From Bradyrhizobium forestalis (GTDB taxonomy: Bacteria; Pseudomonadota; Alphaproteobacteria; Rhizobiales; Xanthobacteraceae): 64,000 nt of DNA. The notes below the pieces were generated by a model. That model was not told where the DNA came from and ran no database searches. It was given only the letters and a program-made list of their open reading frames with translations. The position numbers were made by a program, and so were the translations under genes. Shown here in pieces: positions 42,578-51,155 of this stretch (position 1 is the first letter of the stretch; each line of letters opens with the position of its first letter). The stretch lies in assembly GCF_002795245.1 (NCBI RefSeq), contig NZ_PGVG01000033.1, positions 17,557 through 81,556 of the forward strand, read 5' to 3'.

Positions 42578-44764
42578 TTACGCGAAGGTGATGTTCTGGT
42601 CGCGCAGCGGCACCGAGCGGACGCGCTTGCCGGTCGCGGCGAAGTACGCGTTCAGCACCGCCGGCGCCGCGACGCCGATGGTCGGCTCGCCGACACCGCC
42701 CCAGAAGCCGCCGCTCGGCACCATCACCGTCTCCACCTTCGGCATCTCGTTGATGCGCATCGAGTTGTAGGTGTCGAAGTTGGTCTGCTCGATCTTGCCG
42801 TCCTTGACGGTGCAGCCGCCATAGAACAGCGCCGAGAGTCCATAGACGAAGGAGCCCGCGACCTGCCGCTCGACCTGCGCCGGATTGACGACGTAGCCCG
42901 GATCGGTGGAGGCGACGATGCGATGCACCTTGATCTTGCTGCCGTCGGTCACCGAGATCTCGGCGGCGCCGGCGACATAGCTGCCGTAGCCCATGACCTG
43001 GGCGATGCCGCGATAGACGCCCTGCGGCGCCGGCGTGCTCCAGCCGATCTTCTCGGCCACCGCATTGAGCACCGCGAGGTGCTTGGGATGATTGCCCATC
43101 AGCTTGCGGCGGAATTCGAGCGGGTCCTGGCCTGCGGCCTGGGCCAGCTCGTCCATGAAGCATTCCATGTAGATCGCATTGTGATTGACGTTGACGCCGC
43201 GCCAGAAACCCGGCGGAACGTGCGGGTTGCGCATCGCATGCTCGACCAGAAGGTTCGGCACCGAATAGCCGACCGCGGCCTCGCCGGATTGGGCGACGCC
43301 CTGGAAGGCCGCCGGATCCATGCCGTTCTGCAGCGCTTCGGGGCGCAGCGAGAACAGGATCGATTGCCCGGACAGGCGGTAGTGCAGCGCGATCAGATTG
43401 TCGTTGGCGTCGAATGCGCCGGTCATCTTGCACTGGGTGATGGGGTGATACCGGCCGTGCGCCATGTCCTCTTCGCGCGACCAGAGCAGCTTGATCGGCG
43501 TGCCCGGCATCTGCTTCGCGATGATGACGGCCTGGCGGACATAGTCGGTCTGGCCGCGCCGGCCGAAGCCGCCGCCGAGCATCACCTTGTGCACGTCACA
43601 CTTCTCGGCCGGCAGGCCGGACGCCTCCAGCACCGCCGCGAAGGCCGCCTCGCCATTCTGCGTGCCACACCAGACCTCGCATTTGTCCGCCGTGTAGAGC
43701 GCGGTCGCGTTCATCGGCTCCATGGTGGCGTGGTTCTGGTAGGGATAGCTGTAGACGGCCTCGACCTTCCTGGCGGCGCCGGCGATCGCGGCTTTCGCGT
43801 CGCCGTTCTTGTTGCCGACATAGGCCGGCTGCGAATCGTCGAGCCCCTCGGCCAGCCATTTCGCAATCGAGGCGCTGGAGACTTTGGCGTTGTCACCTTC
43901 GTCCCAGGTGATCGGCAGCGCCTCCAGCGCGGTCTTGGCGTGCCACCAGGTGTCGGCGACAACTGCGACGGCGGTGTCGCCGACCTTGACGACCTTCTTG
44001 ACGCCTTTCATCCCGGCGATCTTGGCTTCGTCAAAGCTCTTCAGCTTGCCGCCGAAAACCGGGCAGTCCTTGATCGCGGCGTTCAGCATGCCCGGCAGCT
44101 TGACGTCAGCGCCGTAGATCATGGCGCCGGTGGTCTTGTCGACGGTGTCGAGCCGCTTCACGCCCTTGCCGATCAGCTTCCAGTCCTTCGGATCCTTCAG
44201 CTTGACGTCCGCCGGCGGCGTCAGCTTCGCCGCAGCCTCGGCGACCTTGCCATAGGTCGTGGTCCGGCCCGAGGGCTTATGGGTGATGACGCTGTTCGCG
44301 GCCGTGCATTCGGACGCCGGCACCTTCCACGCATCGGCGGCGGCCTGGATCAGCATCACGCGCGCGGTGGCGCCGCCCTTGCGGACATAGTCCTGCGAGG
44401 AGCGGATGCCGCGGCTGCCGCCGGTCGAGAAATCGCCCCAGACGCGCTTGCGGGCGACGCTCTGGCCGGGGGTCGGATATTCGGTCGTGACCTTGGTCCA
44501 GTCGCATTCGAGCTCCTCGGCGACGAGCTGGGCGAGACCGGTCAGCGAGCCCTGGCCCATCTCGGAGCGGGCGATGCGGATCACCACGGTGTCATCGGGC
44601 CTGACCACGACCCAGGCGCCGATCTCGGGCGAGCCGTCGGCGGCGCGGACCACGGCGGGGCCGCCGAAGGGGATGTCGAGACCGATGGCGAGGCCGGCAC
44701 CGACCGCGGCCGTGCCGATGACGAAGGCGCGGCGGTTGAGCCGCGGCGAGATATGCTTGTTCAT
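42578..44764 (-). CDS. Molybdenum hydroxylase large subunit, IorB/aldehyde-dehydrogenase-like
   Basis: The 728-residue protein has a Tat signal (LNRRAFVIGTAAVGAGLAIG, RR at 11-12) and the molybdopterin-binding domain of the xanthine dehydrogenase family. Signatures include MGQGSLTGLAQLVAEELECD, GGGFGRRGQTDYVRQAV and a C-terminal GVGEPTIGVAAPAVLNAYF in which the glutamate of GVGE is the base that activates hydroxylation. It resembles isoquinoline 1-oxidoreductase beta subunit and periplasmic aldehyde dehydrogenases. The substrate could be an N-heterocycle or aldehyde. The 2Fe-2S subunit gene is 12 bases upstream. There is no FAD subunit, as usual in this subfamily, so electrons probably pass to a c-type cytochrome. 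Confidence 0.88.
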   Translation of the reverse strand: MNKHISPRLNRRAFVIGTAAVGAGLAIGLDIPFGGPAVVRAADGSPEIGAWVVVRPDDTVVIRIARSEMGQGSLTGLAQLVAEELECDWTKVTTEYPTPGQSVARKRVWGDFSTGGSRGIRSSQDYVRKGGATARVMLIQAAADAWKVPASECTAANSVITHKPSGRTTTYGKVAEAAAKLTPPADVKLKDPKDWKLIGKGVKRLDTVDKTTGAMIYGADVKLPGMLNAAIKDCPVFGGKLKSFDEAKIAGMKGVKKVVKVGDTAVAVVADTWWHAKTALEALPITWDEGDNAKVSSASIAKWLAEGLDDSQPAYVGNKNGDAKAAIAGAARKVEAVYSYPYQNHATMEPMNATALYTADKCEVWCGTQNGEAAFAAVLEASGLPAEKCDVHKVMLGGGFGRRGQTDYVRQAVIIAKQMPGTPIKLLWSREEDMAHGRYHPITQCKMTGAFDANDNLIALHYRLSGQSILFSLRPEALQNGMDPAAFQGVAQSGEAAVGYSVPNLLVEHAMRNPHVPPGFWRGVNVNHNAIYMECFMDELAQAAGQDPLEFRRKLMGNHPKHLAVLNAVAEKIGWSTPAPQGVYRGIAQVMGYGSYVAGAAEISVTDGSKIKVHRIVASTDPGYVVNPAQVERQVAGSFVYGLSALFYGGCTVKDGKIEQTNFDTYNSMRINEMPKVETVMVPSGGFWGGVGEPTIGVAAPAVLNAYFAATGKRVRSVPLRDQNITFA

Positions 44765-44776
44765 GTGGGGATTTCC

Positions 44777-45226
<450 letters not shown>

Positions 45227-45394
45227 CGCAGTCCCCTGATTGGCCCAATCCACCGATTGAACTCAGGGGCGCAATGTGTCCGGCAAACTGGAACGGTTCA
45301 AATCAACAGTCCGAGGGGTGGCCGGGATGCATGGCACTGCCGCTTTGGAGTATGGACCGGGGCGTTGTTTTGCCTCATCCCTTCGCAATCGATT

Positions 45395-45427
45395 CGGATT
45401 GGCGCCCCTTCCATGCGCGCCAATCCG
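45395..45427. promoter_or_regulatory. Inverted repeat between divergent iorA and radical SAM genes
   Basis: Perfect 11-base arms, CGGATTGGCGC (45395-45405) and GCGCCAATCCG (45417-45427), sit inside the 338-base divergent intergenic region 45227-45564. Two-fold symmetry suits a dimeric regulator or a hairpin. The rest of this region shows a possible -35 TTGAAC near 45480 and the AAAAGGAG ribosome site of the radical SAM gene, and nothing else. Confidence 0.4.
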
Positions 45428-45564
45428 CGGCTTTAGGCGACGTCCGGCCGTGAAGGTCGGTTCCCGACCGGATCGCGGCTTGAACAGTGGCGACAGTTTG
45501 TCACTTTTGCCGGGGTGCAAGACGCGGGCGCTTTGGTACACTGCGCCGACGCAAAAGGAGTTCC

Positions 45565-47166
45565 ATGAACGTGCCGAGTCCCTGCAACGTACTGATGCTC
45601 TACCCGCTGTTCTCGGCAGAGTCCTTCTGGAGCTTTGGCGAATCCTGCAAAGTGATGGGCGTCAAGCGCCCGGCCGCCCCTTTGGGCCTGATCACCGTTG
45701 CCGCGATGTTGCCCGAGAGCTGGACGGTCCGGCTGATCGATTGCAACACGGCGTCCTTCGGCGAGGAGGATCTCGCCTGGGCCGACGTCGTCTTCACCGG
45801 CGGAATGTTGCCGCAGCAGGCCGACACGCTGCGCCTGATCGAGCTCTGCCGCGCGGCGGGCAAGCCGGTGGTGGTCGGCGGTCCCGATCCCACCTCGAGC
45901 CCCCACATCTATGAGCGGGCCGACTTCCGGGTGCTCGGCGAGGCCGAGAGCGTCATCGACCAATTCATCGCGGCCTGGGAGAGTGGCGCGCGGTCTGGCG
46001 TCTTCACCGCACCGAAGTTCCAGGCCGACGTCACCAAGACGCCGGTGCCGCGTTTCGACCTGCTCAAGTTCGAGGACTATCTCTATCTCGGAGTGCAGTA
46101 TTCGCGCGGCTGTCCCTTCACCTGCGAGTTCTGCGACATCATCGAGCTCTACGGGCGCGTGCCGCGGACCAAGACGATCGAGCAGATGTTCGTCGAGCTC
46201 GAGACGCTCTACAAGATGGGCTACCGCGGCCATCTCGACTTTGTCGACGACAATTTCATCGGCAACAAGAAGTCGCTGCGGCAATTCCTGCCGAAGCTCG
46301 CCGAATGGCAGCGTGCGCACGGCTATCCCTTCGAATTCTCCACGGAGGCGTCGGTCAACCTCGCCGACGATCCGGAGCTCTTGGAGCTGATGGGGGCGGC
46401 CAATTTCTTCGGCATCTTCGTCGGCATCGAAAGTCCGGACCCGGCGACGCTGGTCGCGATGCGGAAGAAGCAGAACACGCGGCGCAACATCGCCGAGAGC
46501 ATCCACAAGATCTACGCCGCCGGCATGCTCGTCACCGCGGGCTTCATCGTCGGCTTCGACAACGAGAAGGTCTCGATGGCGGAGTCCATGATCGAATTCA
46601 TCGAGGAGGCGGCGATTCCCGTCGCCATGGTCGGCCTGCTCTATGCCTTGCCGAACACGCAGCTCACGCGCCGACTCGAGCGCGAAGGCCGCCTGCATCT
46701 AGGCCACGACGTGGCACCGACCATCGGCGCCGATCAGTGCACGGCCGGCATCAACTTCGATCCGGTCCGCCCGTTGCGCGACATCCTGATGGACTACAAG
46801 CGGGTGCTGGAGCACATCTACAGCCCGGCAGCCTATGCACGACGCGTCGACCGCCTGATGACGCTGCTGGATCGATCCAGGCAGCGCCCCGAGCTCGCCG
46901 AAGGAGATATCCGCGCCAGGCTAGGGGCGATGGAGACGGTGCACAAGATCGTCACCGCCCTTCCTGAGGCGCGGGGGCCGCTGTGGCAGACGTTCATGAA
47001 CTGCGCCAAGCGTGACACGTCATCGGCCCGCATCGCCGTGCAGATGATCGCGGCCTATGCGCATCTCGGACCGTTCTCGCGCAAGGTCATCGCGGCCATC
47101 GATGAGCGCCTGGCTGCGCTGGACAACGAGACCGTCACGCCTGCTGTCGGCGTGACGGCGGCCTGA
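45565..47166 (+). CDS. B12-binding domain radical SAM protein (DUF4070 type)
   Basis: The 533-residue protein has an N-terminal B12-binding-like domain (NVLMLYPLFSAESFWSF, then PLGLITVAAMLPESW) and a radical SAM core. Its 4Fe-4S cysteines are Cys183, Cys187 and Cys190 (SRGCPFTCEFCDI). A C-terminal DUF4070-like region (GFIVGFDNEK, then YALPNTQLTRRLEREGRL) follows. Such enzymes often transfer methyl groups to lipids; the hopanoid methylases HpnP/HpnR are related, but the N-terminal sequence differs, so I do not assign that function. It is divergent from iorA and convergent with the MFS exporter, four bases from its stop. AAAAGGAG precedes the ATG. Confidence 0.85.
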   Translation: MNVPSPCNVLMLYPLFSAESFWSFGESCKVMGVKRPAAPLGLITVAAMLPESWTVRLIDCNTASFGEEDLAWADVVFTGGMLPQQADTLRLIELCRAAGKPVVVGGPDPTSSPHIYERADFRVLGEAESVIDQFIAAWESGARSGVFTAPKFQADVTKTPVPRFDLLKFEDYLYLGVQYSRGCPFTCEFCDIIELYGRVPRTKTIEQMFVELETLYKMGYRGHLDFVDDNFIGNKKSLRQFLPKLAEWQRAHGYPFEFSTEASVNLADDPELLELMGAANFFGIFVGIESPDPATLVAMRKKQNTRRNIAESIHKIYAAGMLVTAGFIVGFDNEKVSMAESMIEFIEEAAIPVAMVGLLYALPNTQLTRRLEREGRLHLGHDVAPTIGADQCTAGINFDPVRPLRDILMDYKRVLEHIYSPAAYARRVDRLMTLLDRSRQRPELAEGDIRARLGAMETVHKIVTALPEARGPLWQTFMNCAKRDTSSARIAVQMIAAYAHLGPFSRKVIAAIDERLAALDNETVTPAVGVTAA

Positions 47167-47170
47167 CGGC

Positions 47171-48559
47171 CTACCTTACCGCGAGCCGCGAGAAGCTCAT
47201 CACGCTGCCGAGCGCGGCGAAACCTGCGCCGAGCGCCAGCGCCAGTGTCGCGCCGTCGTGTCCGGCGAGCGCAAAGCACAAGGCGGCGAGCGCCGCGCCG
47301 GTCGTCTGTCCCGTCAGGCGCGCGGTGGCGACGATGCCGGAGGCGCTGCCGCTGCGATGCGGCGGCGCGCTCGACATCACCGCCTTCATGTTCGGCGCCT
47401 GGAAGAAGCCGAATCCCATGCCGCAGATCACCATCCGCCAGATGATGTCGGGGATGGCGGGATTGGCCGGAAGCGTCGCGAGCAGAGCCATGCCGAGGCC
47501 GAGCAGCACGAGCCCGATGCCGCCGAGCAGGCCGACCGCGTGCCGGTCGGAGAGACGCCCGGCGATCGGCGCCATGATGCCGACCACCAGCGGCCACGGC
47601 GTCATGAAAAAGCCGGTCTCGACCTGCGACCGTCCCAGCACGTCCTCGAAATAGAACGGCAGCGAGACGAAGGCGAGGCCCTGGACGGCGAAGGAGCACA
47701 CCGCCGTTGCCGCCGACAGCGCGAACATCGGCCTGGCGAACAGGTCGATCGGCAGCATTGGCGCGGGATGATCGGCGTGGCGGCGGGTCAGGATGAAGCC
47801 GAGCACGAGGGCGGTGACCAGCTCGACGCCCACGACCACCGGCGACAGGCTATGCGCGGCGCTGCCGATGCCCGTGATGAACAGGCCGAGGCAGGCGGCG
47901 GCGAGGAGCGCGCCGAGAAAATCGAAACCGTGATCGGCGCGAGGCGTCTTCGGCAGCATCGCAAAACCGATGCCGATGGCGACGAGACCGAACGGAATGT
48001 TGACGGCGAACAGCCAGGGCCATGGACCGATCGCCAGGATGGCGGAGGCGATCGAGGGCCCGAAGGTGAAGGCGGTTGCGACCACCAGCGCGTTGTGGCC
48101 GAAGCCGCGGCCGAGCATCCGCCCCGGATAGACGAAGCGCACCAGCGCCGTGTTGACGCTCATGATGCCGCTCGCGCCCAACCCTTGCAGCGTGCGTGCG
48201 ACCAGGAGACTCTCCAGTGACCATGCCACCGCGCAGAACAGCGAGGCGATGGTGAACAGGATGAGGCCGCCGAGATAGATGCGCTGGTGCCCGACGATCT
48301 CGCCGAGCGCCCCGAGCGGCAGCAGCGTCGCCACCAGCGCGATCTGGTAGACGTTGACCACCCAGACCGACTGTTCCGGGCTGACATGCAGATCGGCGGC
48401 GATGGCGGGCAGGGCGATGTTGGCGATCGCGGTGTCGAGCGAGGCCATCGCCAGCGCGGTGAAGATCGCGGCGATCGCCCAGCGCCGTTGCGTGGCCGGA
48501 AGGCCGTCGGCGATGGGGTGGTCGGGCTCGCGCGCGGCGGCAGGTAACGTGATTGTCAT
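47171..48559 (-). CDS. MFS drug exporter, DHA2/EmrB-QacA type
   Basis: The 462-residue transporter has fourteen predicted membrane segments. It shows the DHA2 pattern: MASLDTAIANIALPAIAADL in the first segment, SVWVVNVYQIALVATLLPLG, then RTLQGLGASGIMSVNTALVR in the fourth. It should extrude hydrophobic compounds using the proton gradient. The ATG at 48559 is preferred because upstream sequence is polar with no homology to the family. It is monocistronic, and its upstream region carries a dispersed 130-bp element. Confidence 0.88.
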   Translation of the reverse strand: MTITLPAAAREPDHPIADGLPATQRRWAIAAIFTALAMASLDTAIANIALPAIAADLHVSPEQSVWVVNVYQIALVATLLPLGALGEIVGHQRIYLGGLILFTIASLFCAVAWSLESLLVARTLQGLGASGIMSVNTALVRFVYPGRMLGRGFGHNALVVATAFTFGPSIASAILAIGPWPWLFAVNIPFGLVAIGIGFAMLPKTPRADHGFDFLGALLAAACLGLFITGIGSAAHSLSPVVVGVELVTALVLGFILTRRHADHPAPMLPIDLFARPMFALSAATAVCSFAVQGLAFVSLPFYFEDVLGRSQVETGFFMTPWPLVVGIMAPIAGRLSDRHAVGLLGGIGLVLLGLGMALLATLPANPAIPDIIWRMVICGMGFGFFQAPNMKAVMSSAPPHRSGSASGIVATARLTGQTTGAALAALCFALAGHDGATLALALGAGFAALGSVMSFSRLAVR

Positions 48560-48820
48560 TGCGTTAGCGCGTTGCTCCGGCGGGCGGCCATCGTGGGACT
48601 TTCGGCATGTACTACGGCCCGGCCGCCTTCCACAGGCATATGCTTGCATGCTGTGCATGCGCGAAGGTCAGGCGATGCGGCTGCCGCGCCGAAGCGGATG
48701 ACCGCGCCGGTTTTACGCCGACTGCAACAAGGAGCAGGGCCATGGCGAGTTGCTGGTCACGCCTGACATCGTGATCTCGCTGGGAAGATCACATGGGCGT
48801 GCTGCGAGCGCATGGGGAGG

Positions 48821-48950
48821 CCAAAACAAAAAAGTCGAAAAACAACCCCATGCACAGTAGGAGCCCCTTTGATTGATAAGGGATTTTCGAGCCGTGTCGT
48901 GACGACATTCGCGGCCGCGATCAAGTTGACCCGTCGGGCAAAACACTGGC
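48821..48950 (-). repeat. Dispersed 130-bp element, copy 2 (inverted)
   Basis: Read on the minus strand it gives TGTTTTGCCCGACGGGTCAA, a 65-base variable centre, CTACTGTGCATGGGGTTG and then TTTTTCGACTTTTTTGTTTT, matching copy 1 at 12463-12590 in boxes and spacing. It lies in the 544-base gap 48560-49103 between the divergent MFS and antiporter genes. No other element was recognised in that gap. Confidence 0.75.
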
Positions 48951-49103
48951 AGGATGCTAACGTGACAGCGATGGGGCCGGGAGCAGGCCGCATTTTCATC
49001 ATGCGCGCGCTGTCTCCCCAAGCCGACGTTGAGGCAGATCAACACTCCGCTCGCAGGGCCGCCAGACCTTTCCATCAGAGCATCGATGGAAAGGGCGGCC
49101 GAC

Positions 49104-50204
49104 ATGCAGACTCTGCTCAAGGAAATCCGGAATACCCCTTTGCTCTGGATGCTCGCCTTCGTGCCCATCGTGCTGGTGGCCGAGGCAGCCGCGCCGCATT
49201 CCCACACGCTGCTGTTCGTGCTGGCGGTGCTTGCGATCGTGCCGCTGGCTGCGCTGCTCAGCCACGCCACCGAGGCGGTGGCCGCGAAGACCGGTGATGC
49301 CGTGGGCGGACTGCTCAATGCAACCCTCGGCAATCTGACGGAGCTGATCATCGCCATCACGGCACTACGGGCAGGCCAGTACATGCTGGTGAAGGCCTCG
49401 ATTGCGGGCGCGATCGTCACCAACGCCGTATTCATGTTGGGGGCCTGCTTGCTGGTCGGCGGCCTGCGTTATCACGTGCAGGAGTACAATCGCGCCGGCG
49501 CGCGGCTCTCGTCCGGCCTGTTGCTGATGGCAACCGTCGCCCTGCTTGCGCCTTCGGCGGTCGCCGATATCGAGCACCTGCCGCAGGGCGGAGGCATCTT
49601 GAACAAGCTCAGCCTCGGCATTTCAGTCCTGCTCATCATCGCTTACGGGCTGGGCCTGTTGTTCTCGCTCCGGACCCACAAGGAATTGTTCGCGAGCGCC
49701 GATCATGGCGACGACAAGGAGGCGCATTGGCCGATCGGAACAGCCATCGGCACGCTGCTGGTCGTCACGGTGCTGGTCGCGCTCGTCAGCGAAATCTTCG
49801 TGGAATCGGTGCAGAAGGCGGCGGAAACCTTCGGGATGAGCCCGGCCTTTGTCGGCTTCATCGTCGTCTCGCTGGTCGGCGCCGCCGCCGAATTCGCGGT
49901 GGCCTTTGCCGCGGCGCGCAAGGACCGGCTCGACATGGCCGTCAGCATCGCGCTCGGCAGCGCCTCGCAGATCGCGCTGTTCGTTGCACCCGCGCTGGTT
50001 CTGCTCAGCTACGTCGTGGGGCCGAAGCCGATGGACCTGCAGTTCTGGCCGGGGGCCGTCACCATGGTGATGATTGCAACGGTGACGTCGGCCTTCATCA
50101 CCGCCAGCGGGCGCTCGGCATGGTTCGTCGGCGCGCTGATGATCTTCATCTATGCGGTGTTTGCGCTGACGCTGTACGTCATCCCGCCGGCGGGCCAGGG
50201 ATGA
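49104..50204 (+). CDS. Calcium/proton antiporter (CaCA family, ChaA/Cax-like)
   Basis: The 366-residue membrane protein has ten or eleven segments and two alpha-repeats: GDAVGGLLNATLGNLTELII in the first half and FIVVSLVGAAAEFAVAFAAA in the second, with the glutamates that bind calcium in Cax proteins. It exports Ca2+ (or other cations) in exchange for protons. The start at 49104 (MQTLLKEIRN) is chosen for the best fit to family length; ATG 49086 is possible. A short acidic loop, ADHGDDKEAH, separates the halves. Confidence 0.87.
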   Translation: MQTLLKEIRNTPLLWMLAFVPIVLVAEAAAPHSHTLLFVLAVLAIVPLAALLSHATEAVAAKTGDAVGGLLNATLGNLTELIIAITALRAGQYMLVKASIAGAIVTNAVFMLGACLLVGGLRYHVQEYNRAGARLSSGLLLMATVALLAPSAVADIEHLPQGGGILNKLSLGISVLLIIAYGLGLLFSLRTHKELFASADHGDDKEAHWPIGTAIGTLLVVTVLVALVSEIFVESVQKAAETFGMSPAFVGFIVVSLVGAAAEFAVAFAAARKDRLDMAVSIALGSASQIALFVAPALVLLSYVVGPKPMDLQFWPGAVTMVMIATVTSAFITASGRSAWFVGALMIFIYAVFALTLYVIPPAGQG

Positions 50205-50271
50205 AGAGCGCTGGCCCGGCGTAGCTGCCTGGTCGGCCATCGATAGCGGGCTTGCGGCCGTCGACTCGCCG

Positions 50272-50457
50272 CTACTGCCAAAATCGGCGCCGCGTCGCCC
50301 AGATACCACTGACTTTCGAACGTCTGCGGATTCGTCTTTCCTCGGCCTTTTCCAGTCGGGTACGAAGGTTCTGAAGCTCTGCCAATTGAGAGCTGAGCGA
50401 CGAGACACGTTGACGCAGAACCACAATACGGTCGCACACCTGACCACGAGTACTCAT
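50272..50457 (-). CDS. Small coiled-coil hypothetical protein (61 aa)
   Basis: The 61-residue protein has a leucine/valine heptad pattern (RIVVLRQRVSSLSSQLAEL) followed by a basic tail (RRIRRRSKVSGIWATRRRF). GGGGCG lies eight bases before the ATG. It may be a real small basic protein that binds nucleic acid or oligomerises; no family is recognised. Confidence 0.5.
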   Translation of the reverse strand: MSTRGQVCDRIVVLRQRVSSLSSQLAELQNLRTRLEKAEERRIRRRSKVSGIWATRRRFWQ

Positions 50458-50705
50458 GACGCGCCCCTAAACTGTGACTGTTAAAAAATGACCGACGTCG
50501 GGCAAGAAAACAAAATGGCCTTGAACCCATAAGTTTAAATGACGGTAGCACAGGTTCATTCACAAGGTGTGAAATAGGCGGCACGCTCGGCAGGAGACGT
50601 GGCCCGACCGCGGTACCGAGGTGTGGCAGGGATCAAGCCGCTGTTGGATCGTGATTTCGAGCGAGAGTCCGAGTCGCTTCCGAGCTCGTCGGCGGACAAT
50701 CGCCG

Positions 50706-50786
50706 CTAGGATATAAGCCCCAGCGCCAACCAGGTCGCAACGGACAGGCAGACGCCAATTCCTAAATAGGGCAATGCAATGCGCAT
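50706..50786 (-). CDS. Possible 26-residue membrane peptide
   Basis: A very short frame encodes MRIALPYLGIGVCLSVATWL with ALGLIS at its end, one clean membrane segment. GGGGAG lies six bases before the ATG. Size, hydrophobicity and ribosome site suit a small membrane peptide. It lies in the 698-base gap 50458-51155, in which I see no other gene; the right half of that gap is an unusually AT-rich promoter. Confidence 0.4.
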   Translation of the reverse strand: MRIALPYLGIGVCLSVATWLALGLIS

Positions 50787-50982
50787 CGGTCACTCCCCGG
50801 CTCTGCGACGCGACGAGAACACGGGTCAGATACGCATATTCGCGGCGCTGTGCCTATATTCCATGCGATGTACAAGCTCCGGCGTGTAACCGCCGGGAAC
50901 GTGCGCATGACTGAAATCCGGTGCGATGAAGCAGGACTGGACGAAGTCCCATCTCGTGTCATCGGGCCTCATTTTATTTAAT

Positions 50983-51011
50983 TTGACTTTGCGCTCGGTC
51001 AAAATTATATG
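50983..51011 (+). promoter_or_regulatory. Strong sigma-70-type promoter in AT-rich DNA
   Basis: TTGACT (50983-50988) and TATATG (51006-51011) are separated by exactly 17 bases. They lie in an AT-rich tract (50970-51040) that contrasts with the surrounding GC-rich DNA. Downstream TTTAATTTG repeats occur twice. It is correctly placed to drive the coiled-coil operon at 51156, leaving a leader of about 135 bases. Confidence 0.55.
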
Positions 51012-51155
51012 TATTTTAATTGTTTATTTATTTAATTTGAGCGCCTCGCCGCGCCGGGACATTATTTCGATCCACGCGTGTTATCGGGTACCGAAACCAT
51101 GCGAACAGGCCGGGCGATCGCTCCATTGGAGTTGCTCTCGAGAGAGGCGTGATAC

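Noticed and set aside
45227..45564. Cobalamin riboswitch before the B12-binding radical SAM gene
   Set aside because: The conserved B12-box sequence is not visible; only an 11-base inverted repeat is present.
45565..47166. Assignment of the radical SAM protein as hopanoid methylase HpnP
   Set aside because: The family architecture is shared, but the N-terminal sequence does not match what I recall of HpnP and no hopanoid gene is nearby, so only the general family is given.
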